Shown here one piece after another: positions 23,944 to 33,086 of a DNA stretch of 36,672 nucleotides (its first letter is position 1; the number at the start of each line of letters is the position of its first letter). The notes under the pieces are model-generated. The model saw only the letters and a list, made by a program, of their open reading frames with translations. It was not told where the DNA came from and ran no database searches. Origin of the DNA: an uncultured Peptoniphilus sp. (GTDB lineage: Bacteria; Bacillota; Clostridia; Tissierellales; Peptoniphilaceae); NCBI RefSeq assembly GCF_943913915.1, contig NZ_CALUAA010000013.1, positions 1-36,672 on the forward strand, read 5' to 3'. The translations under genes were made by a program, and so were the position numbers.

Positions 23944-25599
23944 TTGAAATTTAATGAATTTAATTTGTCGCCGCAACTTTTGAAGGGCGTGGAAGCCATG
24001 GGCTTTGAAGAGGCCTCGCCCATTCAGGCTCAAAGCATGGAGCCTATGCTCGCCGGGCGGGATGTGATCGCCCAGGCTCAAACGGGCACGGGGAAAACCG
24101 CCGCCTACGGCATTCCCATGTTGGAGACGGTGACGAAGGAAAAAAAGGTGCAGGGCCTCGTGCTCTGCCCTACGCGGGAACTCTGCCTGCAAGTGGCCGA
24201 AGAATTGGGGAAACTGGGTGCCTACAAAAAAGGCATTAAGATCCTTCCCATTTACGGCGGCACGAGCATTGAACGGCAAATTCGCTCCCTAAAAGGTGGC
24301 GTGCAAATCGTCGTGGGAACACCGGGACGCGTCATGGACCATATGCGCAGAAAAACCTTGAAGTTCGACGATCTTTCCATTGCAGTACTGGATGAAGCCG
24401 ACGAAATGTTTGCCATGGGTTTTAGAGACGATATGCAGACCATTTTAGGAGAGACGCCTGAAAGCCGCCAAACCTGCTTCTTCTCTGCCACTATGGAGAA
24501 GGAAATTATGGATTTTTCCGCCCGCTTCCAATCGGATCCGGAAATTATCCGTATCAAACATAAACAGCTCACCGTGGAAAACATCAAGCAATATTACTTG
24601 GAAATGAAAGCGTCCATGAAGCCTGAAATCCTAAGCCGCCTCGTGGATATTTACGATCCCACCCTCGCCATCGTGTTCTGCAACACGAAAAAGCGAGTGG
24701 ATGCCCTGGTCGCCGATATGGCGAGCAGAGGATACTCTGTGGACGGCCTCCACGGCGACTTAAAGCAAAATCAACGGGATTCGGTAATGAAGCGCTTCAG
24801 AAATTCCTCCATCGACATCCTCGTGGCCACGGATGTGGCGGCGCGAGGCATCGATGTAGGCAATGTGGACATGGTGGTAAACTACGATCTTCCCCAAGAC
24901 GAGGAATATTACGTCCACCGCATCGGCAGAACGGCCCGCGCCGGTAGAAAGGGCCTTTCTTTCTCCTTTATCGTGGGACGGGATATTTATAAGTTGGAAG
25001 ACATCGCCCGCTACACTAAGGCCGATCTTCACTATATGGAACTTCCCACCATCGAGCAGATGGACGATAATTATAGGGAAAATTTTGAAGAGCGGGTTAT
25101 TGAAGCATTAAAAAACCCGGGAGATTTAAGCGAGTACAAGGCCATGGTGGAATCTTTATTGCGTCTTGAGTACGGCGCTGTGGAGGTGGCGGCTTCTCTT
25201 ATGAAACTCTTGGACGAAAGCCAACAAAATCGTAAACACGACGCCTTAGAGCAGGTGGACTACGGCAAGAAATTCCGCGCTCGGGGTCTTAGAAAAGATA
25301 ATCGCAAGGACAACCGAAAAGGAGGAAAGGGCAAGAAGAAAGGCGGCAAAAAGCGCTTTTCCAATCAAGCCAAGCTTTACTGGAATGTGGGCCGAAAAGA
25401 CGGCGTCAATCCGAAAGTGGTCCTCGCCGTATTTAACAACGAAACCAATTTAGGCCGGGATATCGTAGGTAATATCTTGCTTCGGGATCACCATACGGTC
25501 ATCGAAGTGCCTAAGGATATGGCGAAGGCCGCCATCACGCAGCTTCAAAATAAAGAAGTGGTGGGTCAATCCCTTCACGTGCGCCCGTACAGAGATTAA
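23944..25599 (+). CDS. DEAD-box ATP-dependent RNA helicase with DbpA-type RNA-binding domain
   Basis: 551 residues, TTG start preceded by AGGAGG at five bases. The helicase core shows the Q-motif region (GFEEASPIQAQS), motif I AQTGTGKT with K51, DEAD at 150-153, SAT in FFSATMEK, and HRIGRTARAG from residue 325. After a very basic linker (about 450-475, KGGKGKKKGGKKR) comes a C-terminal domain of the DbpA/CsdA type (YWNVGRKDGVNPKVVLAVF). It unwinds RNA in ribosome assembly, mRNA decay or cold adaptation; it resembles DeaD/CsdA, but I cannot decide the exact orthologue. The leader contains a terminator hairpin, so the gene is probably controlled by attenuation, as is often found for cold-inducible helicases. 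Confidence 0.92.
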   Translation: MKFNEFNLSPQLLKGVEAMGFEEASPIQAQSMEPMLAGRDVIAQAQTGTGKTAAYGIPMLETVTKEKKVQGLVLCPTRELCLQVAEELGKLGAYKKGIKILPIYGGTSIERQIRSLKGGVQIVVGTPGRVMDHMRRKTLKFDDLSIAVLDEADEMFAMGFRDDMQTILGETPESRQTCFFSATMEKEIMDFSARFQSDPEIIRIKHKQLTVENIKQYYLEMKASMKPEILSRLVDIYDPTLAIVFCNTKKRVDALVADMASRGYSVDGLHGDLKQNQRDSVMKRFRNSSIDILVATDVAARGIDVGNVDMVVNYDLPQDEEYYVHRIGRTARAGRKGLSFSFIVGRDIYKLEDIARYTKADLHYMELPTIEQMDDNYRENFEERVIEALKNPGDLSEYKAMVESLLRLEYGAVEVAASLMKLLDESQQNRKHDALEQVDYGKKFRARGLRKDNRKDNRKGGKGKKKGGKKRFSNQAKLYWNVGRKDGVNPKVVLAVFNNETNLGRDIVGNILLRDHHTVIEVPKDMAKAAITQLQNKEVVGQSLHVRPYRD

Positions 25600-25648
25600 T
25601 CTCCCGCCCTTTCTTGTGGTACAATCGTAAAAAGAGAGGGGCGATGAG

Positions 25649-26212
25649 GTGAATCTCATACCTTTAGAAGAACGTCATGTCGTAGATTTTTTGAACTGGG
25701 AGGATCACACCGATCCCCTTTACGGCATGTATAATTTTGAAGAGACCAGGGAGACTATTGGCGAATGGTATCTCTGGAAGACGGAAGACAAGCGGGATCT
25801 TTACTATGCGATTATGGAAAAAGGCCGTGCCATCGGCTACATCGGTTTAAAAAACATCTCGCCCATTAAACGCAAAGGGGAAGTGGGCATTATTATCGAT
25901 CGGGCGGAAATGGGAAAGGGCTACGGCAGGGAGGCCATGGAGGAATTGCTCCGTCTGGGCTTTGAAGAGCTGAAGCTTGAGACCGTCTACCTCGAGGTGT
26001 TGCCTTGGAATGAGCGGGCGATCAGGCTCTATAAAAAAATAGGCTTTCAAAAGACGGCGACTTTTTACAGGCCCGTGGATCTTCCCGAAGACGAGAAGAG
26101 TTTACAGGCCTTTATGCCCTATAAGGATAAGATCAGAAAAGGACGGAGCTACAGCGCCGTCTTGGTAGATCATATGGAACTTACGAAAGGGGTGTGGCGA
26201 CGTGGAATTTAA
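25649..26212 (+). CDS. GNAT family N-acetyltransferase, GTG start
   Basis: 187 residues with the RimJ/RimL-like GNAT fold: IGYIGLKNI (beta 4), the acetyl-CoA pyrophosphate loop in RAEMGKGYGREAM (near residue 90), and LEVLPWNERAIRLYKKIGFQ (motif B). It would move an acetyl group from acetyl-CoA to an amine of a protein, peptide or small molecule; the acceptor is unknown. The only in-frame start with a ribosome site (GAGAGGGG) is the GTG at 25649. Its end overlaps the next gene by 11 bases, so it is in one transcript with the two replication proteins. The 30-residue C-terminal extension beyond the GNAT core is unassigned. Confidence 0.85.
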   Translation: MNLIPLEERHVVDFLNWEDHTDPLYGMYNFEETRETIGEWYLWKTEDKRDLYYAIMEKGRAIGYIGLKNISPIKRKGEVGIIIDRAEMGKGYGREAMEELLRLGFEELKLETVYLEVLPWNERAIRLYKKIGFQKTATFYRPVDLPEDEKSLQAFMPYKDKIRKGRSYSAVLVDHMELTKGVWRRGI

Positions 26213-27185
26213 AATCGACCCGTTGCAATTAGACTTGGGCGATACGCCCATCGAAAACATCTTTTTAAACGACTATATGCCCGGCGCCGACGGCGATTTT
26301 GTAAAAGTATATTTAACGGGCATCCAAATGGCACATAACGGAGGCGAGGGCGATCATCAAACCATCGCTTCTCGCCTTAATTTATTGGAAAGCGACGTTT
26401 CCCGCGCCTGGGATTACTGGGAAGGGGAGGGCATTGTAGAAAAGATCTACGAGGGCGAAAGCTACGGCATCCGCTTTTTGCGCCTGAAAGAACTTTATAC
26501 CAAGGAGATCTACACACCGGACAAGACAAAGAGCGATTTCGTGAAGCGTTTAGAAGACAGAGAAGTGGCGGATATGTTTACTCGCTGCGAATACTACATG
26601 CGTCGCCAAATTCCCTATCAGCAAAAGCTGGACATCGCCTCCTGGCGAGAAGTTTACAATATGCCCATCGACATGATTCTCGAGGCCTTCCGTTACGGCA
26701 CCGAGGAAAAAAACAAGCGCTCCGTAGCCTATATCGAAGGGATAGTAAGAAACTGGGCGGACGATAATATTCGTACGCCGGAGGCTCTCGCGAAAAATTT
26801 CATGGAGCACGACGCAAGCTATTACCGCTACCGACATCTCTTAAAGCTAATGGGTCTTTCGAGAAAGCCCTATATTCGAGAGGAATCGGATATTGTTGAA
26901 GAATATCTGGAGATCATGAGTTTCGAGCTGATGGAAGAGGCGGCCAAGCGTACAGGCGGCATCGCCAAGCCCAATTGGCGCTATTTTGAAAGTATCCTCG
27001 CCGCATGGAAGGCGAAAGGCATTTTACAGACCGAGGATCTCTCGAAAGATGTGCGGGAAAAACCGGCGCCCAGGAACGCCCAAAAACCCATACAAAACTC
27101 CGCCACCTCCAAATATACATCGGATGATTTGGCGAAAATGGCGGAGCGGAAATGGAAGCAGTTTCAAGAAAGGCGGGGAAAGTAA
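26202..27185 (+). CDS. DnaD-domain replication protein (two DnaB_2/DnaD modules), GTG start
   Basis: 327 residues. The N-terminal 110 residues form a winged-helix domain (HQTIASRLNLLESDVSRAWD). Two DnaD-type modules follow, each ending with the YxxxIxxxW signature: YIEGIVRNW from residue 177 and YFESILAAW from residue 261. The C-terminus is basic and likely binds DNA. In Firmicutes such proteins act in the primosome, opening DNA and helping to place the replicative helicase. Its direct neighbour encodes the helicase loader (spacing zero: TAA then ATG). Start GTG overlaps the GNAT gene. Confidence 0.87.
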   Translation: MEFKIDPLQLDLGDTPIENIFLNDYMPGADGDFVKVYLTGIQMAHNGGEGDHQTIASRLNLLESDVSRAWDYWEGEGIVEKIYEGESYGIRFLRLKELYTKEIYTPDKTKSDFVKRLEDREVADMFTRCEYYMRRQIPYQQKLDIASWREVYNMPIDMILEAFRYGTEEKNKRSVAYIEGIVRNWADDNIRTPEALAKNFMEHDASYYRYRHLLKLMGLSRKPYIREESDIVEEYLEIMSFELMEEAAKRTGGIAKPNWRYFESILAAWKAKGILQTEDLSKDVREKPAPRNAQKPIQNSATSKYTSDDLAKMAERKWKQFQERRGK

Positions 27186-28169
27186 ATGGCTCATTACTTC
27201 GACGACATTCGCAGAGAATATGAAAAAATCCGCCGAGACAACGAACGTATGCAAAGGGACAGGCGAGAAGAGGCCTACCATATGGTAGAAGGTCTCGAGG
27301 AAGTGGAAGACAATATTCGCTCCTTAGGCTATGAAGCCGCCAAGGCAGGTCTTTTAAGCGGCGATCAAGACGTGGCAGCATCCGCTCAAAAAGAGCTGAA
27401 GACCTTGGAGGGGATTCGCCGCTCCCTCCTTTTAAAAGCGGGTCTTCCCGCCGATTACTTAGATCCCATCTACAACTGCCCCCACTGCAAAGACAAAGGT
27501 TATTTGGAAGACGGCAGCCGCTGCAGCTGTTTGGAGCGCCGACTTACCGCCTATCTCCACAGAGGGAGCCATATCGAGCGGCAAATCGAGACCAATAATT
27601 TCGGCAATTTTCGCATAGATATCTTCTCCGATATGCCCTACGGTGAAAAAAACATCTCCCCGCGGAAAAACATGGAGGACATTTTAGAGGGCGTGGAAAC
27701 CTTTATGGATACCTTTAAAGAGCCAAATGATATGAACCTTCTCTTTTACGGCGCCACCGGCCTCGGCAAGACCTTCCTCTCCCATGCCGTGGCGGCGGAG
27801 ATTATGGCAAGAGGCGCATCCGTCGTCTACGAAACCGCCTTCGGTATGATCCGCATCTGCGAAGACAAGGTCTTTAATAAAAGCGGGGAGCAGGAAGCTG
27901 AAATGGCCTACGACAGCCTCTTTAAAGCCGATCTTCTCATTATCGACGATTTGGGAACGGAGATGGTGAACAGCTTCACCAATGCACAGTTTTTTAATAT
28001 TTTAAACACCCGCCTGATCGAAGGCAAAAAAACCATTATCAGCACCAATCTGAGCCCTCGGGAAATCTCCTCGGTCTATGGAGACCGCGTGTTTTCGAGA
28101 GTCTTCGATAAATTTGTTCCCATGGAATTTATCGGGGAAGATTTGCGCTGGGAAGTGAATACTCTGTAA
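27186..28169 (+). CDS. DnaI/DnaC-like replicative helicase loader (AAA+ ATPase)
   Basis: 327 residues. The N-terminal helical part is followed by a zinc-binding cluster (C98, C101, C113, C115: CPHCKDKG and CSCL), as in DnaI/DnaC. The AAA+ domain has Walker A GATGLGKT (189-196), Walker B LLIIDDLG, sensor 1 in IISTNLSP, and an arginine-rich end (GDRVFSRVF). It loads the replicative DNA helicase in an ATP-dependent way, here very probably with the DnaD-like protein encoded just before. No terminator is visible after the stop. Confidence 0.9.
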   Translation: MAHYFDDIRREYEKIRRDNERMQRDRREEAYHMVEGLEEVEDNIRSLGYEAAKAGLLSGDQDVAASAQKELKTLEGIRRSLLLKAGLPADYLDPIYNCPHCKDKGYLEDGSRCSCLERRLTAYLHRGSHIERQIETNNFGNFRIDIFSDMPYGEKNISPRKNMEDILEGVETFMDTFKEPNDMNLLFYGATGLGKTFLSHAVAAEIMARGASVVYETAFGMIRICEDKVFNKSGEQEAEMAYDSLFKADLLIIDDLGTEMVNSFTNAQFFNILNTRLIEGKKTIISTNLSPREISSVYGDRVFSRVFDKFVPMEFIGEDLRWEVNTL

Positions 28170-28255
28170 ACAGACTTTGAAACCTCTCAAAACGGCTTGA
28201 TTTCACAAAATATAGAAAATACATCGTTATAAAAGAAACTATACACCCTATTGTA

Positions 28256-28284
28256 TTGAGTATTCGAATTATATCTACTATAAT
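28256..28284 (+). promoter_or_regulatory. Strong promoter of the class I aminotransferase gene
   Basis: TTGAGT (28256-28261), 17-base spacer, TATAAT (28279-28284). The leader is about 27 nt and includes GAGAGGAG as ribosome site. Confidence 0.78.
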
Positions 28285-28317
28285 GAAGTTGTTAAAAGTT
28301 GAGAGAGGAGAATTTTA

Positions 28318-29508
28318 ATGAATTTATCTAACCGTATCGAATCCATGCCTTACAGTGCGATTCGTAAACTTACCCCTTATGCAAACAAGGCGAAAGAAGC
28401 CGGCAAAAAAGTATACCACTTAAACATCGGTGCACCCGACGTTGAAACGCCTCAAGAATTCTTCGACGCCATCAAAAAAATCGACATGAAGGTATTGAGC
28501 TATGCACCCTCCCCGGGACTTCCCGAACTTCGTGAAGGCATTGCAAATTACTACCAACGTCGTGACATTCCCATGACATCCGACGATATCGTCGTAACCG
28601 CAGGCGGTTCCGAAGCCCTTCTTTTCACCCTACTCGCTATTACCGATGTAGGCGATGAAATCCTTACCTGCGAACCCTACTACACCAACTATCTTTCTTA
28701 CTTTATCGAAACCTCTACAACCGTCACCACTTTCCCGACGGTCGTAGAAGACGACTTCCACCTCCCCTCGAGAGAAGTTATTGAATCCAAGATTACCGAT
28801 AAAACCAAAGCCATCCTTCTTGCAAACCCCGGTAACCCCACCGGCGCTGTTTACACACAAGAAGAAATCGAACTCATTGCAGACATTGCAATCAATAACA
28901 ATCTTTGGATTATCGCTGAAGAACTTTACCGCGAATTTATCTTCGACGGCAAAGAATTCCACAGCTTCGGTACCATCGAACGCATCCAAGATCGCCTGAT
29001 CTTACAAGACTCCATTTCCAAACGCTTCAGCGGATGTGGCGCCCGTATCGGTAACATTGCATCCTTGAACAAAGACTTCATCGCCGCTGCAAACAAACTT
29101 GCAACTGCACGTCTTGCCGCTCCCACCGTTGACATGATCGGTGCTGCCGCACTTTACGAAATGGACGACTCCTATCTTGACGGAATCAAAGACATCTACC
29201 AAGAACGTCGCGATGTTATCGTAGAAGAGCTCAACAAAATCGAAGGCGTTAAATGCAATATGGCAGGCGGCGCATTCTACACCGTAGCCGATCTTCCCGT
29301 AGAAGACGCTGAAGACTTCTGCCGCTGGTTACTCGAAGAATTCGACGTAGACGGCGAAACCTTAATGATGGCACCTGCCGCAGGTTTCTACGAACACAGC
29401 GAAAACTTCAAGAGCCAAGTACGCTTAGCTTACGTCCTCAACACCGATGCCATTCGTAAAGCAATGCACATCTTAGATGAAGGCTTAAAAGCTTACAAAG
29501 CAAAATAA
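28318..29508 (+). CDS. Class I/II PLP-dependent aminotransferase (aspartate aminotransferase family)
   Basis: 396 residues. It has the N-terminal LNIGAPDVETP, the cofactor-binding VTAGGSEA, NPGNPTGAVY, AEELYREF, and the PLP lysine K235 in SISKRFSGCGARIG, plus a C-terminal arginine in RLAYV that should hold the substrate carboxylate. It exchanges amino groups between an amino acid (aspartate or alanine type is likely) and 2-oxoglutarate. It differs clearly from the enzyme at 131-1315. Strong promoter, ribosome site and terminator suggest high expression of a single gene. Coupled with glutamate dehydrogenase it would feed amino-acid fermentation. Confidence 0.9.
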   Translation: MNLSNRIESMPYSAIRKLTPYANKAKEAGKKVYHLNIGAPDVETPQEFFDAIKKIDMKVLSYAPSPGLPELREGIANYYQRRDIPMTSDDIVVTAGGSEALLFTLLAITDVGDEILTCEPYYTNYLSYFIETSTTVTTFPTVVEDDFHLPSREVIESKITDKTKAILLANPGNPTGAVYTQEEIELIADIAINNNLWIIAEELYREFIFDGKEFHSFGTIERIQDRLILQDSISKRFSGCGARIGNIASLNKDFIAAANKLATARLAAPTVDMIGAAALYEMDDSYLDGIKDIYQERRDVIVEELNKIEGVKCNMAGGAFYTVADLPVEDAEDFCRWLLEEFDVDGETLMMAPAAGFYEHSENFKSQVRLAYVLNTDAIRKAMHILDEGLKAYKAK

Positions 29509-29519
29509 GAGCATATCAA

Positions 29520-29548
29520 AACAAGCCCCCGAGAGGGCTTGTTTTTTT
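29520..29548 (+). terminator. Terminator of the class I aminotransferase gene
   Basis: Perfect stem ACAAGCCC / GGGCTTGT with a six-base loop, followed by seven T. On the other strand it could also stop the dihydroorotase transcript (TTTTGATAT). Confidence 0.88.
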
Positions 29549-29578
29549 GTGGGAAAATTGAAAACAGTCATAAATTTT

Positions 29579-30799
29579 CTAAAACTCGTAAAAGACTCCT
29601 TTTACAAAAATCCCCTCGATCTTTCCGTCGAAGATTTCTCCGATCAGCGGAGAGTTATTGCTCTTGCCGCAGAAGAATTCCTCGTTCACTTCAGTCTTGC
29701 CCGCCGGATTAAAGAGAACGAAGTCGCCGCCTAAAACCCCTTTGTGGGGGAGCTTGTAAAAATCGGCGGGGACTTTTGTAAGGGAGGTAACCAAATCCTT
29801 TAAGCTGCACTTCTCTTTTTTCACGAGCTCCGTATAGAGGAGAGGGAAGGTGGTTTCAAGGCCTACGATCCCTGAAGGAGCGCTCTTCATGTCCTTTGCT
29901 TTTTCATCCTTCGCGTGGGGCGCATGGTCCGTGGCGATGGCAAAGTGATCTTTCCCTATAAATTCTATGAGCTCGTCCCGGTCTCTTGCCGTGCGAAGAG
30001 GCGGGTTCATCTTTGCAAGAGTTTCGTGAACCGAAACATCTTCCCCGGTCATGGTCATGTGGTGGGGCGTAAGTTCGCCGAGAACGTGTCCGCCGGATTT
30101 AGCGAAAGCTTCCACGAGATTTGCCGTTACGCCGCAGGAAATATGCTGAATGTCCAGCTTTGCACCGATATGAAAGGCAAGAGATAAATCCCGCGCCGCC
30201 AGAGAATATTCCGCCATGGCTTCAGCGCCTTTAAGCCCGAAGGGCTCTCCGTAGCGGCTGTCCACCCCGGGATTATAGACATAGTTCGGATCCTCTTCGT
30301 GTAAACTCACGGGAAGATCCAATGCCTTCGCCCGGCGAAGCCCCTCTTCCAAAATCGCTATACTGTCGACGGGAAAACCGTCGTCTGAGAAGCCTACGGC
30401 GCCTCGTCGGGCGGCGTCTTCCATATCTACGAGGACCTCACCCTTTAAATCCTCAGTCAAGGCGCTCACCGTATAGGCGTTAATGGGAAGTTTTTCCGCT
30501 CGCTTGTAAAAATCCGTAATCACTTCTCCGGACATGACAGGTTTCGTATTGGCCATGCATACCACGTGGCCGAAGCCTCCGTGGAGGGCGGCATCACTTC
30601 CTGTCTCCAAGGATTCCTTGTGGGTAAAGCCCGGATCTCTGAAGTGAACGTGGACGTCTACAAAAGAGGGAAAGAGATAATATCCTTCACCGTCGATTAT
30701 CTTCTCCTTGCCCTCGTAATCGAAACTTACGGTTTGCACCTCATTGAAACCACGGAAAGGATCTAGAATGCGTGCGTTTTGAATAGTGAGTTTAGCCAT
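29579..30799 (-). CDS. pyrC: Dihydroorotase
   Basis: 406 residues, class I (PyrC/AllB-like) amidohydrolase that closes carbamoyl aspartate to dihydroorotate in pyrimidine synthesis. The metal ligands are visible: H50 and H52 in DVHVHFRDPG, the ANTKP stretch, a histidine in SLHEED, HISCG, and TDHAPH near residue 305, followed by GIVGLETTFPLLYTEL. The start ATG has CAGGAGG seven bases before it. The gene stands alone here, not in a pyr operon; the C-terminal 20 residues are the least conserved. Allantoinase or hydantoinase is less likely because of the HFRDPG and GLET signatures. Confidence 0.9.
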   Translation of the reverse strand: MAKLTIQNARILDPFRGFNEVQTVSFDYEGKEKIIDGEGYYLFPSFVDVHVHFRDPGFTHKESLETGSDAALHGGFGHVVCMANTKPVMSGEVITDFYKRAEKLPINAYTVSALTEDLKGEVLVDMEDAARRGAVGFSDDGFPVDSIAILEEGLRRAKALDLPVSLHEEDPNYVYNPGVDSRYGEPFGLKGAEAMAEYSLAARDLSLAFHIGAKLDIQHISCGVTANLVEAFAKSGGHVLGELTPHHMTMTGEDVSVHETLAKMNPPLRTARDRDELIEFIGKDHFAIATDHAPHAKDEKAKDMKSAPSGIVGLETTFPLLYTELVKKEKCSLKDLVTSLTKVPADFYKLPHKGVLGGDFVLFNPAGKTEVNEEFFCGKSNNSPLIGEIFDGKIEGIFVKGVFYEF

Positions 30800-30885
30800 A
30801 AGAACCTCCTGAAGATATTGTATAAACTATGATAAAATAGACTGGAAAGTAGCAGTAAACATCCATGGACCGAAATGAGGAGACA

Positions 30886-31581
30886 ATGAAAAAATACAAG
30901 GCATTTGACGTCATCGGCCCCGTTATGGTGGGCCCGTCCAGTTCCCATACGGCAGGAGCTTGTAAAATCGGCAACGCCGCCCTCGCCATATCCGAAGGAG
31001 ATCCCTTCCATAAAGTCGTATTTCGCTTACACGGCTCCTTCGCCTCCACGTATAGAGGCCACGGCACCGATCTCGCCCTCGTGGCAGGTGTCCTCGGCAT
31101 TTTGCCCGATGATGACCGCTTGAGCAAGAGCTTTGAAATCGCTAAAGAGCGAGGAATCGAGTTCAGCTTTCAAGAAGCGGACCTCGGAGAAGAGCGCCAT
31201 CCTAATACGGTAGAAATCGTGTTCTACTACGACAATGGGGGACATCTTTCCGTTACGGGTTCATCCATCGGCGGCGGCAATATTCTAATCGTCGCCATCA
31301 ATGACATCGAAGTGGAATTTAAAAATGAATACCCTACTCTTATTTTACAGTATCAGGAGCAAAAAGGGATCATCGCCATGGTATCCACAGAACTTACCAC
31401 CAACGGCTATAATATCGAGACCATGGTGACGAAAAAAATCGAGGACACAGTAACCTTGGTTACGGAAATTACCCACGCCGTGGACCACAAGACGCTGGAG
31501 CCGATTTTAAACGACGAACGCTTTGAATTTGCCAAATACATCGGCACCTTCGACGAAAAAGAACAGGAGGCATTATGCTAA
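30886..31581 (+). CDS. sdaAB: L-serine dehydratase, iron-sulfur-dependent, beta subunit
   Basis: 231 residues, paired with the alpha subunit to convert L-serine to pyruvate and ammonia. The N-terminus carries the family signature DVIGPVMVGPSSSHTAGA; the C-terminal 80 residues are an ACT domain (GIIAMVSTELTTNGYNIETM). The frame opens at an ATG seven codons earlier, but the TGAGGAGA ribosome site lies directly before the ATG at 30886, so I take this start. Its last codons overlap the alpha-subunit start by seven bases. Serine is a main energy source in many amino-acid fermenters. Confidence 0.93.
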   Translation: MKKYKAFDVIGPVMVGPSSSHTAGACKIGNAALAISEGDPFHKVVFRLHGSFASTYRGHGTDLALVAGVLGILPDDDRLSKSFEIAKERGIEFSFQEADLGEERHPNTVEIVFYYDNGGHLSVTGSSIGGGNILIVAINDIEVEFKNEYPTLILQYQEQKGIIAMVSTELTTNGYNIETMVTKKIEDTVTLVTEITHAVDHKTLEPILNDERFEFAKYIGTFDEKEQEALC

Positions 31582-32450
31582 AGACAGCTCAGGCCCTTAT
31601 CGAAATCTGCCGGGAAAATAATTGGAAGATCTCCGATTATGTATTGGAAGAAGAGTCCAAGGGAGATCCTGAAAAGAAAGAGCAGATCCTTTCAGAACTC
31701 GGCGAAATGCTCGCCATTATGAAGGAATCCACCTCCCGTACACTGGAAGAAGGATCCGGCTTAAAACAAAATATCATTAACAACTTCGGCAAGAAGACAT
31801 GGGATTACGCGAAGAGCGGGAAGAACTTCGTAACCGACGAAAAAACCCTTCGCGCCATGGCCTGCGCCTTCTCCACCTTCGAATCCAATGCGAAGATGGA
31901 TGTGATCGTGGCGGCGCCTACGGCGGGCAGCTGCGGCATCGTGCCGGCGGCCCTCGTATCGGCACAGGAAGATATCGGCGTGAGCGATGAGGACCTTGTG
32001 AAGGGACTTCTGACCGCCATCGGCATCGGCCAATTTATTGGCGGCTACGGCACCTTCGCCGGCGCCGAAGGAGGATGTCAGGCGGAATGCGGTGCAGCCT
32101 CTTCCATGGCAGCGGGAGCCCTTGTGGAACTCTATGGCGGGGATGTGGAAGAATGTTTAAACGCCTCTTCCATTGCTATCGTCAATATCTTAGGGCTCGT
32201 CTGTGATCCCCTGGGCGGTCTCGTCCAATACCCCTGTACCTTCAGAAACGCATCGGGCGTATCCAATGCGCGGATCAGCGCCGATCTCGCTCTTGCGGGA
32301 ACCTTCAGCATCGTTCCCTTCGACGAAGTCTGCCAGGCCATGAAAGAAGTCGGCGACGCTATGCCCGCCGCCTTGCGTGAAACAGGTATCGGCGGCCTTG
32401 CGGGAACCCACACGGCACAAAAAATGTGTCACGAACTATTTGATGAATAA
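31575..32450 (+). CDS. sdaAA: L-serine dehydratase, iron-sulfur-dependent, alpha subunit
   Basis: 291 residues, the catalytic subunit with an oxygen-sensitive [4Fe-4S] cluster. Candidate cluster cysteines lie in PTAGSCGIVPAAL (C120), GGCQAECGAAS (C168, C172), VCDPLGGLVQYPC (C210, C221). The EESKGDPEK-like N-terminus and TGIGGLAGTHTA end fit the family. ATG at 31575 lies within the beta gene. No clear terminator follows; a possible -10 box TACAAT at 32517 precedes the next gene. Requirement for an intact Fe-S cluster is consistent with an anaerobic life. Confidence 0.93.
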   Translation: MLKTAQALIEICRENNWKISDYVLEEESKGDPEKKEQILSELGEMLAIMKESTSRTLEEGSGLKQNIINNFGKKTWDYAKSGKNFVTDEKTLRAMACAFSTFESNAKMDVIVAAPTAGSCGIVPAALVSAQEDIGVSDEDLVKGLLTAIGIGQFIGGYGTFAGAEGGCQAECGAASSMAAGALVELYGGDVEECLNASSIAIVNILGLVCDPLGGLVQYPCTFRNASGVSNARISADLALAGTFSIVPFDEVCQAMKEVGDAMPAALRETGIGGLAGTHTAQKMCHELFDE

Positions 32451-32562
32451 ATCAAAGGCATGGTAAAGAAAGGTAAAAGTCTAAGCTTTTGTCGATCTTA
32501 TCCCCTTTTTATCGGGTACAATAAAAATAAGTTATTGAAGATAAATGAGGAGGCAATAGATT

Positions 32563-33048
32563 ATGATTACCATGGAAAAAATTGATTACGTGATTTCCGT
32601 CACCGGCGCCGAATACATTGTGGTTCGCGACGCTCTTTTAGCAAGCGACGGCGATGTAGACCGTGCCGTTCGCCTGATTATGGGAGAGGAGAAAAAAGAA
32701 GAAAGCTTTGAAGAAAAAGCGGACTTCGATTTTAAAAACGCGAAAAAAACAAAGGCGGAAGATTTCGCCGATTCCGTTACAAACTTCGGAGAAGAAGTAA
32801 TCGACGCTGTAAAAGAAATTTGGGAAAAAGGCAATGCTACTAAACTCATTGTCATGGATGAAAACGACGATGTAATCTTAAATGTGTCCATGAACCTGGG
32901 CGCCATCTGGACGGTGATTGCACCTTTAGCGTCTCTGATGGGCGTGGGCATCGGGCTTTTAAGTCGCTGGGAATTTTACATCTATCTCGACGACGGCAAG
33001 GTTATCAATGTAAAAGACTATATTACAAACAAACATCGCATGAGATAA
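32563..33048 (+). CDS. UBA-like plus DUF4342 protein
   Basis: 161 residues. Residues 1-40 look like a UBA/TS-N helix bundle (EYIVVRDALLASDGDVDRAVRLIMG), like the N-terminus of EF-Ts. A charged link follows, then a DUF4342-type domain (about 85-155) with a hydrophobic stretch (WTVIAPLASLMGVGIGLLS) that may be a membrane segment or a buried beta structure. Function is unknown. Start ATG has GAGGAGG nine bases before it. A bidirectional terminator follows. It is not clearly linked to the serine genes before it. Confidence 0.75.
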   Translation: MITMEKIDYVISVTGAEYIVVRDALLASDGDVDRAVRLIMGEEKKEESFEEKADFDFKNAKKTKAEDFADSVTNFGEEVIDAVKEIWEKGNATKLIVMDENDDVILNVSMNLGAIWTVIAPLASLMGVGIGLLSRWEFYIYLDDGKVINVKDYITNKHRMR

Positions 33049-33053
33049 ACAAA

Positions 33054-33086
33054 AACGAGGCAGATCGAAACTGCCTCGTTTTTTTA
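33054..33086. terminator. Bidirectional terminator between the DUF4342 and CtlX-like genes
   Basis: Perfect 10-bp stem AACGAGGCAG / CTGCCTCGTT with a seven-base loop; seven T on the plus side and CGTTTTTGTTT on the minus side. It separates two convergent genes. Confidence 0.88.
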
